Positions 1 to 8,738 of a DNA stretch of 64,000 nt are shown here, one piece after another. The first letter of the stretch is position 1. Every line of letters starts with the position of its first letter. The notes below the pieces were generated by a model that worked only from the letters and a program-made list of their open reading frames with translations, did no database searches and was not told the origin of the DNA. Position numbers and translations under genes: made by a program. The stretch is from Tectiglobus sp965215755 (GTDB lineage: Bacteria; Pseudomonadota; Alphaproteobacteria; Rhizobiales; Hyphomicrobiaceae): NCBI GenBank assembly GCA_965215755.1, contig OZ244119.1, positions 558,001-622,000 on the forward strand, read 5' to 3'.

Positions 1-57
1 TTGCTAATGTCGTTCGTATTGAGTTGATGGCACGCTTCCGGTTGAAGGGCTGGCGCA

Positions 58-1062
58 TTGGACATCAGGACGACATCGCTGCACACGGCGGGCTTTTTTC
101 GGCGCTTCGATGAAGTGTGTACGTTCGGGCTCATGATGGTGCCCGACTTCTCGATGATGGCGTTTACTTCCCTCATTGAACCGATGCGTATTGCCAATCG
201 CTGTGCGGGCCGCACACTCTACGATTGGCGGTTGCTGTCAATCGATGGTGAGCCCGTGCGGGCCTCGAATGGTCTGACGATCAATGCCGAGGGAACCTAC
301 CGCTCAGCCGATAAATTCTCCGCTACAATCGTCTGCGCGGGAGAACGCGTCCCGAAATATGACCACAAGGAACTTATCGCCGTGTTGCGGCGGATGAGTT
401 CGTTTGGCTCTGCGGTCGGCGCCGTCTGCACCGGAAGCTATATTCTGGCGAAAGCCGGCCTGCTGAATGGCTACCAGGCCACGATCCATTGGGAAGACTA
501 TCCCAGTCTTGTTTCGGACTTCCCGGACCTTGATATTTCTCAAGAGCTTTTTGAGATCGACCGCAATCGCTTTACCTGTGCCGGAGGCACAGCTGCCATA
601 GATATGATGCTGGCGTTGATTGCCCGGGAATATGGTCCGGAGCTGGCTGCCCAGATCACCGACATGCTCGTGCATCATCGCATGCGCGAGGCGGATGAGC
701 GGCAGCGGATGGACCTGAGAAGCCGGCTTGGTGTTGCACATCCCAAGCTGCTCTCCGTGGTCAAGCGGATGGAAGAGACTGTTGATAGTCCAGTCAGCTG
801 CGCAGAACTTGCCCGGCATGAGAGCATTTCGACCCGGCAGCTGGAGAGATTATTCTCGAAATACCTCGGGCATTCGCCGACGAGACACTATCTGACCGTT
901 CGGCTGGAACGCGCCCGCTTTCTGCTGCTGCAAACCAGTATGCCGATACTGTCGGTGGCGATGGCGTGTGGATTTGTATCGGCGTCCCACTTCTCGAAGA
1001 GCTACCACGAGCACTTCCGTCGCACGCCCAGTGCTGAGCGGCGTGGCGCCAAGGCTGAATGA
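58..1062 (+). CDS. GlxA family transcriptional regulator (DJ-1/PfpI + AraC HTH)
   Basis: This 334-residue protein is probably a transcriptional activator of the GlxA type. Roughly residues 20-190 form a DJ-1/PfpI (class I amidotransferase-like) sensor domain, with the AVCTGSYILAKAGLL segment around the nucleophile elbow and CAGGTAAIDMMLAL later. The last 100 residues form an AraC-type double helix-turn-helix, seen in SCAELARHESISTRQLERLF and in MACGFVSASHFSKSYHEHF. The given start is TTG; in-frame ATG codons at 133 and 136 fall inside the conserved first beta strand, so an upstream start is needed. Relatives often control amine or quaternary-ammonium catabolism. The target here is unknown, because the upstream neighbour lies outside the window. 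Confidence 0.85.
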   Translation: MDIRTTSLHTAGFFRRFDEVCTFGLMMVPDFSMMAFTSLIEPMRIANRCAGRTLYDWRLLSIDGEPVRASNGLTINAEGTYRSADKFSATIVCAGERVPKYDHKELIAVLRRMSSFGSAVGAVCTGSYILAKAGLLNGYQATIHWEDYPSLVSDFPDLDISQELFEIDRNRFTCAGGTAAIDMMLALIAREYGPELAAQITDMLVHHRMREADERQRMDLRSRLGVAHPKLLSVVKRMEETVDSPVSCAELARHESISTRQLERLFSKYLGHSPTRHYLTVRLERARFLLLQTSMPILSVAMACGFVSASHFSKSYHEHFRRTPSAERRGAKAE

Positions 1063-1103
1063 GCAGCCCTTTGCGGCGGCCTATAGCGACCCTGGTTCTG
1101 CAA

Positions 1104-1682
1104 TCACTTAAAAATACTCCAACCGGATGACGCTCCATAGCTGGTCAAATCGCGATGCGTAAGATAGCGGCCCCACTTCTCGCTGTACGGATGGACCAGC
1201 TTTGTAACTTCACCGCTCCCTTTGACCAGTGGCTTGGCATCATTGTGCCATGCAAACACGCCACCTCTCAGATTGTAGACACCTTTGGCGCCCAACTGCC
1301 TGAGTCTGTCCTGCATTCTGGCTGCGAGCTTCGAGCTACGATAGCCAACTGAGCAGTAGAGCACGAAGACCTTGCCTTTAGCTTTGTCGGCAAAGCGCTT
1401 CAGGAATTCCGGCTTTGATATGTCCGGGCTGATCTGCTGCGAACCAGCTAGGCGGCTGACGGCGAACTCGCCCTTCTCGCGCACATCAAGGACGATCACG
1501 TCTGCTTCATTTTGTAGGTTTGCTTGGAACTGCTGCGGCGCAACCGATTCGACGGTAGGGAAGCGCTTGGCGATGCTTTGCTCCAATCCCGGCAGCGCGT
1601 CGCCATCGCTGGCCATTGCCGGCATTGCGAGGCCCGCCAGGACCATACAGAGAGTGCATATAATCGCACGAATTCGATTCAT
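1104..1682 (-). CDS. Secreted rhodanese-like domain protein
   Basis: A 192-residue protein with an N-terminal signal peptide (positive start, hydrophobic core, cleavage near PAMA|SDG at residue 24) followed by a single rhodanese domain. The domain is marked by VIVLDVREKGEFAVSRLAG and the active-site loop CSVGYRS at residues 110-116, whose cysteine can carry a persulfide. It should act in the periplasm; the substrate is not shown by the sequence. I chose the ATG at 1682; another in-frame start lies four codons upstream at 1694. It converges with the GlxA regulator, 41 bases apart. Confidence 0.85.
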   Translation of the reverse strand: MNRIRAIICTLCMVLAGLAMPAMASDGDALPGLEQSIAKRFPTVESVAPQQFQANLQNEADVIVLDVREKGEFAVSRLAGSQQISPDISKPEFLKRFADKAKGKVFVLYCSVGYRSSKLAARMQDRLRQLGAKGVYNLRGGVFAWHNDAKPLVKGSGEVTKLVHPYSEKWGRYLTHRDLTSYGASSGWSIFK

Positions 1683-1840
1683 TTTGGGCCGCAATCACAA
1701 GGCGCCGGTACTCGGCACGATTTCATCTCTGTGAGAGCCTAACGGGTTCAGCTGGGCGAGTAGAACTCAAATCTCGTCACAAAACCATCAGCTGCCGCGC
1801 AGTTCTTTGCCGGGGAAGCCTTCAGGATCTGCGAATGACC

Positions 1841-2494
1841 TTACGAGTCCGGCCGAATGAAGTCGCCGGTTTCACTATCCATGACCCAGAGTTCGCCAGT
1901 CGAAATATCAAACCAGGCCCCATGAAGCTTCAGCCTGTCTTTGCCTTCCAGGATCGATACACATGGAAAGGTCCGGAGATTTTCGACAGAGTGACGAATT
2001 GAAATTCGCTCCAGTGCGGTCTGGCGCTCGGTGCTCGTCATGAGCTCATTGGCATTGACCGCCTCTGCGGCTGGTGTCAGCAGATCCATCCAGCGGCCAA
2101 TGAAATCACCGGGAGAGAGCGGCTCCTTCGCTGGCCCCAGCGCTGCCGATATACCGCCGCAGCGGCCATGCCCCATCACAACGATGTTGCTCACCTTCAA
2201 GGCCTGCACTGCGAATTCAAGTGCCGCCGATGTGGAATGGTATTCGCCATCGGGCTTATAAGGCGGAACCAAGTTTGCGACGTTACGGACGACGAAAATC
2301 TCGCCGGGTGCCGTATTAAAGATCATCTCAGGCGCCGCGCGCGAGTCGCAACACGCGATCACCATTGTCTCAGGTGTCTGGCCCTCTTCGCTCAACACGC
2401 GGTACCGCTCGCGCTCGTTGACGAACCTGCCACCCTTGAAGGCTGAGTAGCCCTGGAGAAGTCTGTCAGGAAAACCGGTCATGAAATCCGACAT
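1841..2494 (-). CDS. Beta-class carbonic anhydrase
   Basis: The protein interconverts carbon dioxide and bicarbonate. The zinc-site signature is present in full: Cys48 with the Asp50-Arg52 pair (CCDSR), and His109 with Cys112 (HGRCGG). VVRNVANLVPPY and YHSTSAALEFAVQAL are also typical of the beta class. From the ATG at 2494 it is 217 residues, the usual length for proteobacterial enzymes. A TTG eight codons upstream (2518) is possible but adds residues outside the family alignment. It is divergent from argG, with about 170 bases between the starts. Confidence 0.9.
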   Translation of the reverse strand: MSDFMTGFPDRLLQGYSAFKGGRFVNERERYRVLSEEGQTPETMVIACCDSRAAPEMIFNTAPGEIFVVRNVANLVPPYKPDGEYHSTSAALEFAVQALKVSNIVVMGHGRCGGISAALGPAKEPLSPGDFIGRWMDLLTPAAEAVNANELMTSTERQTALERISIRHSVENLRTFPCVSILEGKDRLKLHGAWFDISTGELWVMDSETGDFIRPDS

Positions 2495-2661
2495 ACGAGG
2501 ATGAGCATCATTACGCAATGCAAAAACAGGTCCTTACGGTCGCAGATTTGAGCTAAATCATTGCCAGACAGGCCGATTTCCAAAGTCCTGTTGCCGATCC
2601 CCTCAACTTCGGTTAGTTCCCTCAAACTGCCCAGCAATGTTCACTCCAACGAGGAAGAGTC

Positions 2662-3885
2662 GTGCCAGATACATCGGTTAATAAAGTTGTACTTGCTTAC
2701 TCAGGTGGTCTGGATACTTCGATCATCCTGAAGTGGCTGCAGGAAGAATATGGTGCCGAGGTCATTACATTCACTGCCGACCTTGGTCAGGGCGAGGAGC
2801 TCGGGCCGGCGCGTAAGAAGGCTGAGATGCTGGGCATTAAGCCGGAAAACATCTTCATCGAAGACTTGCGCGAAGAGTTTGTCCGTGACTACGTCTTCCC
2901 GATGTTTCGCGCCAACGCTCTCTACGAAGGGATCTACCTGCTCGGAACCTCTATCGCGCGGCCGCTGATCTCGAAGAAGCAAATCGAAATTGCCCGCAAG
3001 ACTGGTGCAGATGCCGTCTGCCATGGCGCCACCGGAAAAGGCAACGACCAGGTCCGGTTTGAACTTGGCTACTATGCGCTGGAGCCTGGCATCAAGATTA
3101 TCGCACCTTGGCGGGAATGGTCGTTCTCAGGGCGGGAAGCGCTTCTCGACTTTGCCAGAGAACACCAGATCCCTATTGCCAAGGACAAAGAAGGTGAAGC
3201 GCCGTTTTCGGTCGATGCCAACCTGCTGCACTCTTCATCAGAAGGTAAAGTGCTGGAGGATCCTGCCGTCGAGCCGCCACCGGTTGTCTACCAGCGCACG
3301 ATCAGCCCCGAAGAAGCTCCTGATAGGGCAACCAAAATTTCTATTGGGTTCGAGAAGGGCGACGCTGTCAGCATTGATGGTCAGGCCATGAGTCCGGCGA
3401 CCATTTTGGCAGCGTTGAACGATCTCGGCCGCGATAACGGCATCGGGCGAATCGATCTCGTTGAAAACCGGTTCGTCGGGATGAAATCGCGCGGGGTTTA
3501 TGAAACACCGGGTGGCACGATTCTGCTGCAGGCTCATCGCGCGATCGAGTCCATCACCCTGGACCGCGGTGCCGCTCATCTGAAAGACGAACTGATGCCG
3601 CGCTACGCCGAGCTCATTTACAATGGCTTCTGGTTCAGCCCAGAGCGCGAGATGCTACAGGCGTTGATCGACAAGAGCCAGGAGCGCGTGTCGGGAACCG
3701 TGTATCTTAAGCTCTATAAGGGAAACGTCATCGTCATCGGGCGCGAGAGCAACCAATCGCTCTATTCCGAGGATCTTGTGACCTTTGAAGATGACCAGGG
3801 CGCATACGACCAACAAGATGCCGAAGGCTTTATCAAGCTCAACGCATTGCGGCTGCGCACTTTGGAAATGCGCAACCGCAAGTAG
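2662..3885 (+). CDS. argG: Argininosuccinate synthase
   Basis: ArgG joins citrulline and aspartate with ATP to make argininosuccinate, the next-to-last step of arginine synthesis, in the cytoplasm. The N-terminal PP-loop AYSGGLDTS and the DNNLLHSSSEG-like segment (DANLLHSSSEGKVLEDP) identify the family. At 407 residues it is full length. The start is GTG, supported by a GAGGAAG ribosome binding site at 2651-2657. It appears to be transcribed alone, since both neighbours are on the opposite strand. Confidence 0.97.
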   Translation: MPDTSVNKVVLAYSGGLDTSIILKWLQEEYGAEVITFTADLGQGEELGPARKKAEMLGIKPENIFIEDLREEFVRDYVFPMFRANALYEGIYLLGTSIARPLISKKQIEIARKTGADAVCHGATGKGNDQVRFELGYYALEPGIKIIAPWREWSFSGREALLDFAREHQIPIAKDKEGEAPFSVDANLLHSSSEGKVLEDPAVEPPPVVYQRTISPEEAPDRATKISIGFEKGDAVSIDGQAMSPATILAALNDLGRDNGIGRIDLVENRFVGMKSRGVYETPGGTILLQAHRAIESITLDRGAAHLKDELMPRYAELIYNGFWFSPEREMLQALIDKSQERVSGTVYLKLYKGNVIVIGRESNQSLYSEDLVTFEDDQGAYDQQDAEGFIKLNALRLRTLEMRNRK

Positions 3886-3961
3886 TCTGCATGTGACGTG
3901 CCGGCGTTGTGAAATGGGCCGCGCATGCAGCTGCGGTCCACCAACACCCCCGTGGAAGTGG

Positions 3962-4357
3962 TTATGCAGGAATACCTGCAGTCGGCACGCCACCTGACAG
4001 ATAGATCAATCCGCCAAACAGGACAGCGAATACGATTGCAGTCATCAGCGCGTTCCAAAACCGGTTCGAAAACGTCAGCATATTGGCGATGAAATCGATC
4101 ACGAAGACCAATACAGATGCCATGCCGATAATCTGGATCCATTGCTGCTGACTGATCTTTGGCATATCAGCAGGTAGCGACGCCGGATCGATGAAATAGA
4201 CCAAAGCTCCGTATACTACCGCGAATACGATTGCCGTGACCAAGGCATTGACGAAGCGGCTCGAGAACGAGAGCAGGTTACCGATAAATCCGATAACAAA
4301 GAGAATGGCCGCGCCTGGTAGCACGACTGTGAGTAGTGCGGATTCCACAGGTGACAT
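3962..4357 (-). CDS. Small membrane protein with two duplicated two-helix units
   Basis: A 131-residue hydrophobic protein of unknown function. Two copies of a 37-residue unit, at residues 20-56 and 85-121, share 24 identical positions (for example FVIGFIGNLLSFSSRF against FVIDFIANMLTFSNRF). Each copy holds two likely membrane segments around a conserved Asn and an SFxxRFxNAL motif, giving four helices in all. The long open frame extends upstream to 4654, but the real start is the ATG at 4357, which has GGGGAG seven bases before it; the upstream part is shadow sequence of the divergent esterase. I cannot assign a role; a transporter-like or scaffold protein is possible. Confidence 0.7.
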   Translation of the reverse strand: MSPVESALLTVVLPGAAILFVIGFIGNLLSFSSRFVNALVTAIVFAVVYGALVYFIDPASLPADMPKISQQQWIQIIGMASVLVFVIDFIANMLTFSNRFWNALMTAIVFAVLFGGLIYLSGGVPTAGIPA

Positions 4358-4547
4358 TGTTATACTCCCCGTTGCGTTATCACCTCGCATTGCACACTTT
4401 TTGTGCAGTTGGAGGCGCGGTCGATATCGCAGGTCTGTGATACCTGCGCAAGCATCACAATAAGCAAAAGATTTTTTGCTGTGCCTGACCGCATATGGAA
4501 TGCTACGAATTTCGGAGTTGTCGTGCGAGGTGCACTCAGAGGCTTTC

Positions 4548-5198
4548 ATGATCTTGAATGGCCCAAAGGTAGAACCGCCCGGGCGCGTTTCGAGCGCGGT
4601 CATCCTTTTGCATGGATACGGAGCCAATGGCGATGATCTGATTGATCTCGCCAACTATTGGCGGAAGAGATTTCCTGAGACTGTTTTCCTTTCGCCGAAC
4701 GCTCCAGAGGAACTCCCGTTCCCAGGATTCGGTGGTTTGCAGTGGTTTGAACTGCGTACACGTTCAGCTGATGAGTTCTGGCAAGGCGTCAATCACGCGG
4801 CTCCAGTTCTCAATAAGTATATCGATGAGGTTCTGGCTCATTATGAGCTTTCATCAAGCCAATTGGCTCTGGCTGGCTTCTCTCAGGGAACGATGATGGC
4901 ACTGCACGCCGGACTTCGGCGAAGTGATGCTCTGGCAGCCATAGTTGGGCTTTCAGGGCGGCTCGCCGGGCCGGAACACTTATCCACAGAGTTAAAGACC
5001 CGCCCACCTGTGCAACTGATCCATGGCGCTGTCGATGAAGTCATTGATGTCGATGCGATTCATGTGGCGCGAGATGCTCTCACCGAAGCCGGCATCCGCG
5101 TAGAATGGCACATCCGGCCCGGTCTGGGCCACGGTATTGACGAGCAAGGTTTGCAACTCGCAGGAGATTTTCTGGCCGAGCATCTGCCGCAATCATGA
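4548..5198 (+). CDS. Phospholipase/carboxylesterase family alpha/beta hydrolase
   Basis: This 216-residue enzyme belongs to the short carboxylesterase/phospholipase (YpfH/Est) family and should hydrolyse small esters in the cytoplasm. HGYGANGDDLIDLA forms the oxyanion region, LAGFSQGTMMAL carries the nucleophile Ser, IHGAVDEVIDV the catalytic Asp and PGLGHGID the catalytic His. The ATG at 4548 is preceded by AGAGG and matches the family start; the longer open frame from 4476 adds residues without family support. It is divergent from the duplicated membrane protein. Confidence 0.88.
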   Translation: MILNGPKVEPPGRVSSAVILLHGYGANGDDLIDLANYWRKRFPETVFLSPNAPEELPFPGFGGLQWFELRTRSADEFWQGVNHAAPVLNKYIDEVLAHYELSSSQLALAGFSQGTMMALHAGLRRSDALAAIVGLSGRLAGPEHLSTELKTRPPVQLIHGAVDEVIDVDAIHVARDALTEAGIRVEWHIRPGLGHGIDEQGLQLAGDFLAEHLPQS

Positions 5199-5350
5199 CT
5201 TAGTCTATCGACGAGCAAAAAGGCACGATTTCCAACATGAAAGGACCAAGCCTTCACATATCTGACATGGAAGTCTAGTATCCGGTCCATGCATGAGTGC
5301 GACGTGCGTATCTCTTCTCCAGAGGAACTGGATTACGGGAAGCACGAACA

Positions 5351-5914
5351 TTGACTGGATTGACAACAACACGGCCGGAAAGCAGCCCGGCACTGGTCCT
5401 TAACGCGGATTTCCGCCCGCTTAGCTATTACCCGCTCTCGTTGTGGAGCTGGCAGGAAGCGGTGAAGGCGGTGTTCATGGACCGGGTCAATATCGTTTCT
5501 GAGTATGATCATTGCGTTCGTAGCCCATCGTTCGAGATGCGGTTGCCCTCCGTGGTGTCGCTAAAGACCTACGTGAAGCCGGCGCTCTATCCGGCGTTTA
5601 CACGGTTCAATGTATTCCTGCGCGACCGCTTCACCTGCCAGTATTGCGGTTCGGGCGAGGAACTGACATTCGACCACGTAATCCCCCGATCGCGCGGTGG
5701 ACAGACCCGTTGGGATAACGTTGTTGCCGCGTGCTCTCCGTGTAATTTGCGCAAGGCCAATTCCCTGCCGAAGGCATGCGGCATGCACCCGAAGCAGCGG
5801 CCATACCGGCCTACGGTTCACGAGTTGCACCGCAACGGCCGTGCGTTTCCACCCAACTACCTGCACGATAGCTGGATGGATTATCTTTACTGGGACTCCG
5901 AACTCGAGCCGTAG
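5351..5914 (+). CDS. HNH endonuclease family protein
   Basis: A protein of about 187 residues with one HNH nuclease domain. The zinc-binding pair CQYCG, the catalytic core LTFDHVIPRSRGGQTRWDNVV and the second pair CSPCNLRKANS are all present. The preceding LNADFRPLSYYPLSLWSWQ segment marks a subfamily found throughout alphaproteobacteria as a lone chromosomal gene, so it is probably not part of a restriction or phage module. The start is uncertain: TTG 5351 gives the usual N terminus, while GTG 5297 would add 18 residues. Confidence 0.88.
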   Translation: MTGLTTTRPESSPALVLNADFRPLSYYPLSLWSWQEAVKAVFMDRVNIVSEYDHCVRSPSFEMRLPSVVSLKTYVKPALYPAFTRFNVFLRDRFTCQYCGSGEELTFDHVIPRSRGGQTRWDNVVAACSPCNLRKANSLPKACGMHPKQRPYRPTVHELHRNGRAFPPNYLHDSWMDYLYWDSELEP

Positions 5915-5956
5915 ACCGCGGTATCGAGAGGCGGCTTATCAGCCACACGATAGTAG

Positions 5957-5985
5957 CGCGCGCAAAACTGCGCGCGTTTTATTTT
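5957..5985 (+). terminator. Rho-independent terminator after the HNH gene
   Basis: A perfect seven-base stem CGCGCGC/GCGCGCG (5957-5963 and 5970-5976) with a six-base loop is followed by TTTTATTTT. It lies about 40 bases after the HNH stop codon and separates that gene from the SMP-30 gene. Confidence 0.85.
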
Positions 5986-6044
5986 GGCTGCGGTCCTCGT
6001 AATATGAGCTCGTCGAGCCACACTCAAACCCGAGGAAATCAACC

Positions 6045-7025
6045 GTGAAGCTTTCAGAACCGACGTCGCACGCCAAGTCTTCTGGTTGGCGGGAGCATCC
6101 GCGCTATCCGGACCCGCTGGTTGAGTCCTTGGATCCGCGGTTCGATGCCCTGCGCATTGGGCCAGCCGCTGTTGAGCGTCTCTACACCGGATGTCGGTGG
6201 GCTGAAGGACCCGTGTGGTTTGGCGATGGGCGCTATCTGCTTTGGAGCGACATTCCGAACAACCGCATTCTTAAGTGGGAGGAAGAAACCGGTGAGGTGA
6301 GCGTATTCCGGAAGCCAACGGATTTCTCGAATGGGAATACACGCGACCGGCAGGGCCGGCTGGTGAGCTGCCAGCATGGCGAGCGCCGCGTGGTGCGCAC
6401 GGAATATGACGGTCGCATAACGGTCCTGATGGACAAATACCAGGGCAAGCGCCTGAACTCACCGAACGATGTGGTCGTTAAATCGGATGGTACTGTTTGG
6501 TTCACAGACCCTCTATTTGGCATTCTGGGCAACTACGAGGGCTTCAAGTCAGAGTCCGAGGTCAATCCAAACGTTTACAGGCTTGATCCGGAAACGGGTG
6601 AAGCCACTGTCGTCGCGGATGATGTTTTGGGACCGAATGGACTGGCATTTTCACCGGATGAGAGCATTCTCTACATCATTGAATCCCGCGGTGTCCCGAA
6701 CCGCAAAATCCTCGCTTATGATGTCAGTGCAAACGGCAAATCCGTTACTAACAAGCGCACATTTGTCGATGCCGGCAAGGGCACGCCCGATGGCTTCCGG
6801 GTTGATATCGAAGGCAATCTCTGGTGCGGCTGGGGCATGGGTGATCCGGAACTCGACGGGGTCGCAATCTTCGCTCCGGACGGTGATCAGATCGGACGCA
6901 TTAAGCTGCCTGAGCGCTGCGCCAATGTTTGCTTTGGTGGTCTGCAACGCAACCGGTTGTTCATGGCGGCGAGCCAATCACTCTATGCCCTTTATACAAA
7001 CACACAGGGTGTTGCCGGCGGGTAA
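6045..7025 (+). CDS. SMP-30/gluconolactonase family protein
   Basis: This 326-residue protein has the six-bladed propeller signature of SMP-30/LRE lactonases: CRWAEGPVWFGDGRYLLWSDI with the metal-ligand Glu, SPNDVVVKSDGTVWFTDP with the ligand Asn, LGPNGLAFSPDE, and GTPDGFRVDIEGNLWCGWG with the catalytic Asp. The family hydrolyses sugar lactones using a divalent metal. No signal peptide is seen. The start is GTG, with GAGGAAA just upstream. It is the first gene of a rightward set that continues with a sulfatase and an HD-domain protein, so the lactone may derive from a desulfated sugar or sugar acid; that link is inference. Confidence 0.9.
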   Translation: MKLSEPTSHAKSSGWREHPRYPDPLVESLDPRFDALRIGPAAVERLYTGCRWAEGPVWFGDGRYLLWSDIPNNRILKWEEETGEVSVFRKPTDFSNGNTRDRQGRLVSCQHGERRVVRTEYDGRITVLMDKYQGKRLNSPNDVVVKSDGTVWFTDPLFGILGNYEGFKSESEVNPNVYRLDPETGEATVVADDVLGPNGLAFSPDESILYIIESRGVPNRKILAYDVSANGKSVTNKRTFVDAGKGTPDGFRVDIEGNLWCGWGMGDPELDGVAIFAPDGDQIGRIKLPERCANVCFGGLQRNRLFMAASQSLYALYTNTQGVAGG

Positions 7026-7089
7026 GGCAACCGAGGCAGGCTGCCGCTGACTTTTCGCCGGATCGCCGATTTTGTGTCTATAGTCAGAT

Positions 7090-7107
7090 TAGCGCCATTT
7101 GGCGCTA
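7090..7107. promoter_or_regulatory. Candidate operator: 18-base inverted repeat before sulfatase gene
   Basis: TAGCGCCATTTGGCGCTA has eight-base arms around a two-base centre. It lies 26 bases before the sulfatase start and 65 bases after the SMP-30 stop. There is no T tract, so a protein-binding site fits better than a terminator. Confidence 0.45.
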
Positions 7108-7132
7108 AGGCCCGGGCACAGTGATTGCGACC

Positions 7133-8695
7133 ATGACCAAGCGACCGAACTTCCTGTTCTTCATCACGGACCAACAACGTGCCGATTGGCTTGGTTGTTA
7201 TGGTCATCCCGTCGTCAAGACACCGCACATCGATGCAATCGCAGCACAGGGCACGAGGTTTGAGAACTTTCACGTCGCCTCACCGGTGTGCATGCCCAAT
7301 CGTGCCTCGCTGATGACCGGGCGCTACCCCACGGTTCATGGCCTGCGCTACAACGGTTGCTTCCTGCCGCAATCAGCGAACACGTTCGTCGATGTGCTGG
7401 CAGCCGGCGGTTATGCGACGGCAGCCATCGGCAAAAGCCATTTGCAGCCGTTTACGGACTTTCCGCCCAAGCGACCGGACATGCCCGAGACAGGTCCTAT
7501 CACCGAGGCCTGGAAGGATGACCCCAGCGACTACAAGCATGAAGAGCCGGAGCGCTACACGGCCGACGGGCGTTACGAGATCACTACGCCCTATTACGGT
7601 TTTCAGCATGTCGACATGGTGACGAGCCATGGCGACAAATGCGGTGGTCATTATCAGCAGTGGTTTCGCGACTCGGTAGAGAATTGGGAGGCGCTGCACG
7701 ACTCGGCCAACCAGCTGCCGCACAACTATTCATGCCCGCAGGCCTACCGTACGCCGATCCCGGAGGAGGTTTATCCGACGGCCTTTGTCCGCGATCGTAC
7801 CATTGACTATCTGAAGTCGCGCGCGAATGACGAACAGCCATTCTTTGCATTCGTCTCGTTTCCAGACCCCCATCATCCCTTCAATCCGCCCGGTAAGTAC
7901 TGGGACATGTACTCGCCCGATGACTTCTCGGTGGACTTGCCCTATAGCGCGCATCGCAACCCCATTCCGCCGATGACCTGGCTGCGTGGGAACTGGAAGT
8001 CCGGCGCCGGTCAGATGTCACCACAGACGGCCACGATGATTGATGATCAACAGGCGCGCGAAGCCATGGCGTTGACGGCAGGAATGATCTCGTTCGTCGA
8101 CGACGCGGTCGGCCAGGTTATGGACTGTCTCAAATCAACCGGACTGTTTGATGATACGGTCGTCTGCTTCAACTCTGACCACGGCGACTACCTCGGTGAC
8201 TTTAATATGCTTCTCAAAGGCTCGATGCCGTTCCGAGGCATTACACGGGTGCCGTTTATCTGGTCTGATCCACAGGCGCGCGAAGCTCAGGTCTCAGAAT
8301 CACTGGCGTGCACAGTTGATCTTGGCATGACAATTCTCGAACGCGCAGATTTGGGGCCCTATCACGGCATGCAGGGTCAAAGCCTGCTACCTGCTATTCA
8401 GGACAACGGCGAAGGTCGGCAGGAAGTCCTGATTGAGTACAATGACAGCATGGCCCGGCTCGGCTTCGAGAAACCACCCAGGGTGCGCGCGCTGGTTTCG
8501 AAGGATTGGCGCTTCACGATTTACAATGATCAGTCGTGGGGTGAGTTATATAACTTGCAGAATGACCCGCATGAGACGCACAATCTCTGGGATAGTCCAG
8601 ATCACCGCCCTATTCGCGATGGCTTTGCCGAGCGCATGAACCACCACCTCATCGCCCTCATGGACGAAAGCCCGCTCGCCCAGCGATTGGCCTAA
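7133..8695 (+). CDS. Sulfatase (formylglycine-dependent type I)
   Basis: A 520-residue arylsulfatase-fold enzyme that should hydrolyse a sulfate ester. The N-terminal NFLFFITDQQRADWLGCYG supplies metal-binding Asp13, and CMPNR at residues 53-57 is the C-x-P-x-R signature whose cysteine is converted to formylglycine. FNSDHGDYLGDF supplies further metal ligands. No signal peptide is evident, which suggests a cytoplasmic enzyme acting on imported substrate. ATG 7133 is preferred; GTG 7121 would add four residues. The HD-domain gene follows 43 bases later. The substrate cannot be told from sequence; the transporter and second sulfatase nearby suggest a small sulfate ester. Confidence 0.9.
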   Translation: MTKRPNFLFFITDQQRADWLGCYGHPVVKTPHIDAIAAQGTRFENFHVASPVCMPNRASLMTGRYPTVHGLRYNGCFLPQSANTFVDVLAAGGYATAAIGKSHLQPFTDFPPKRPDMPETGPITEAWKDDPSDYKHEEPERYTADGRYEITTPYYGFQHVDMVTSHGDKCGGHYQQWFRDSVENWEALHDSANQLPHNYSCPQAYRTPIPEEVYPTAFVRDRTIDYLKSRANDEQPFFAFVSFPDPHHPFNPPGKYWDMYSPDDFSVDLPYSAHRNPIPPMTWLRGNWKSGAGQMSPQTATMIDDQQAREAMALTAGMISFVDDAVGQVMDCLKSTGLFDDTVVCFNSDHGDYLGDFNMLLKGSMPFRGITRVPFIWSDPQAREAQVSESLACTVDLGMTILERADLGPYHGMQGQSLLPAIQDNGEGRQEVLIEYNDSMARLGFEKPPRVRALVSKDWRFTIYNDQSWGELYNLQNDPHETHNLWDSPDHRPIRDGFAERMNHHLIALMDESPLAQRLA

Positions 8696-8738
8696 CCGAG
8701 AACCGGCCTGAGTTAGAAAACGACAGGGAGCACGTACC

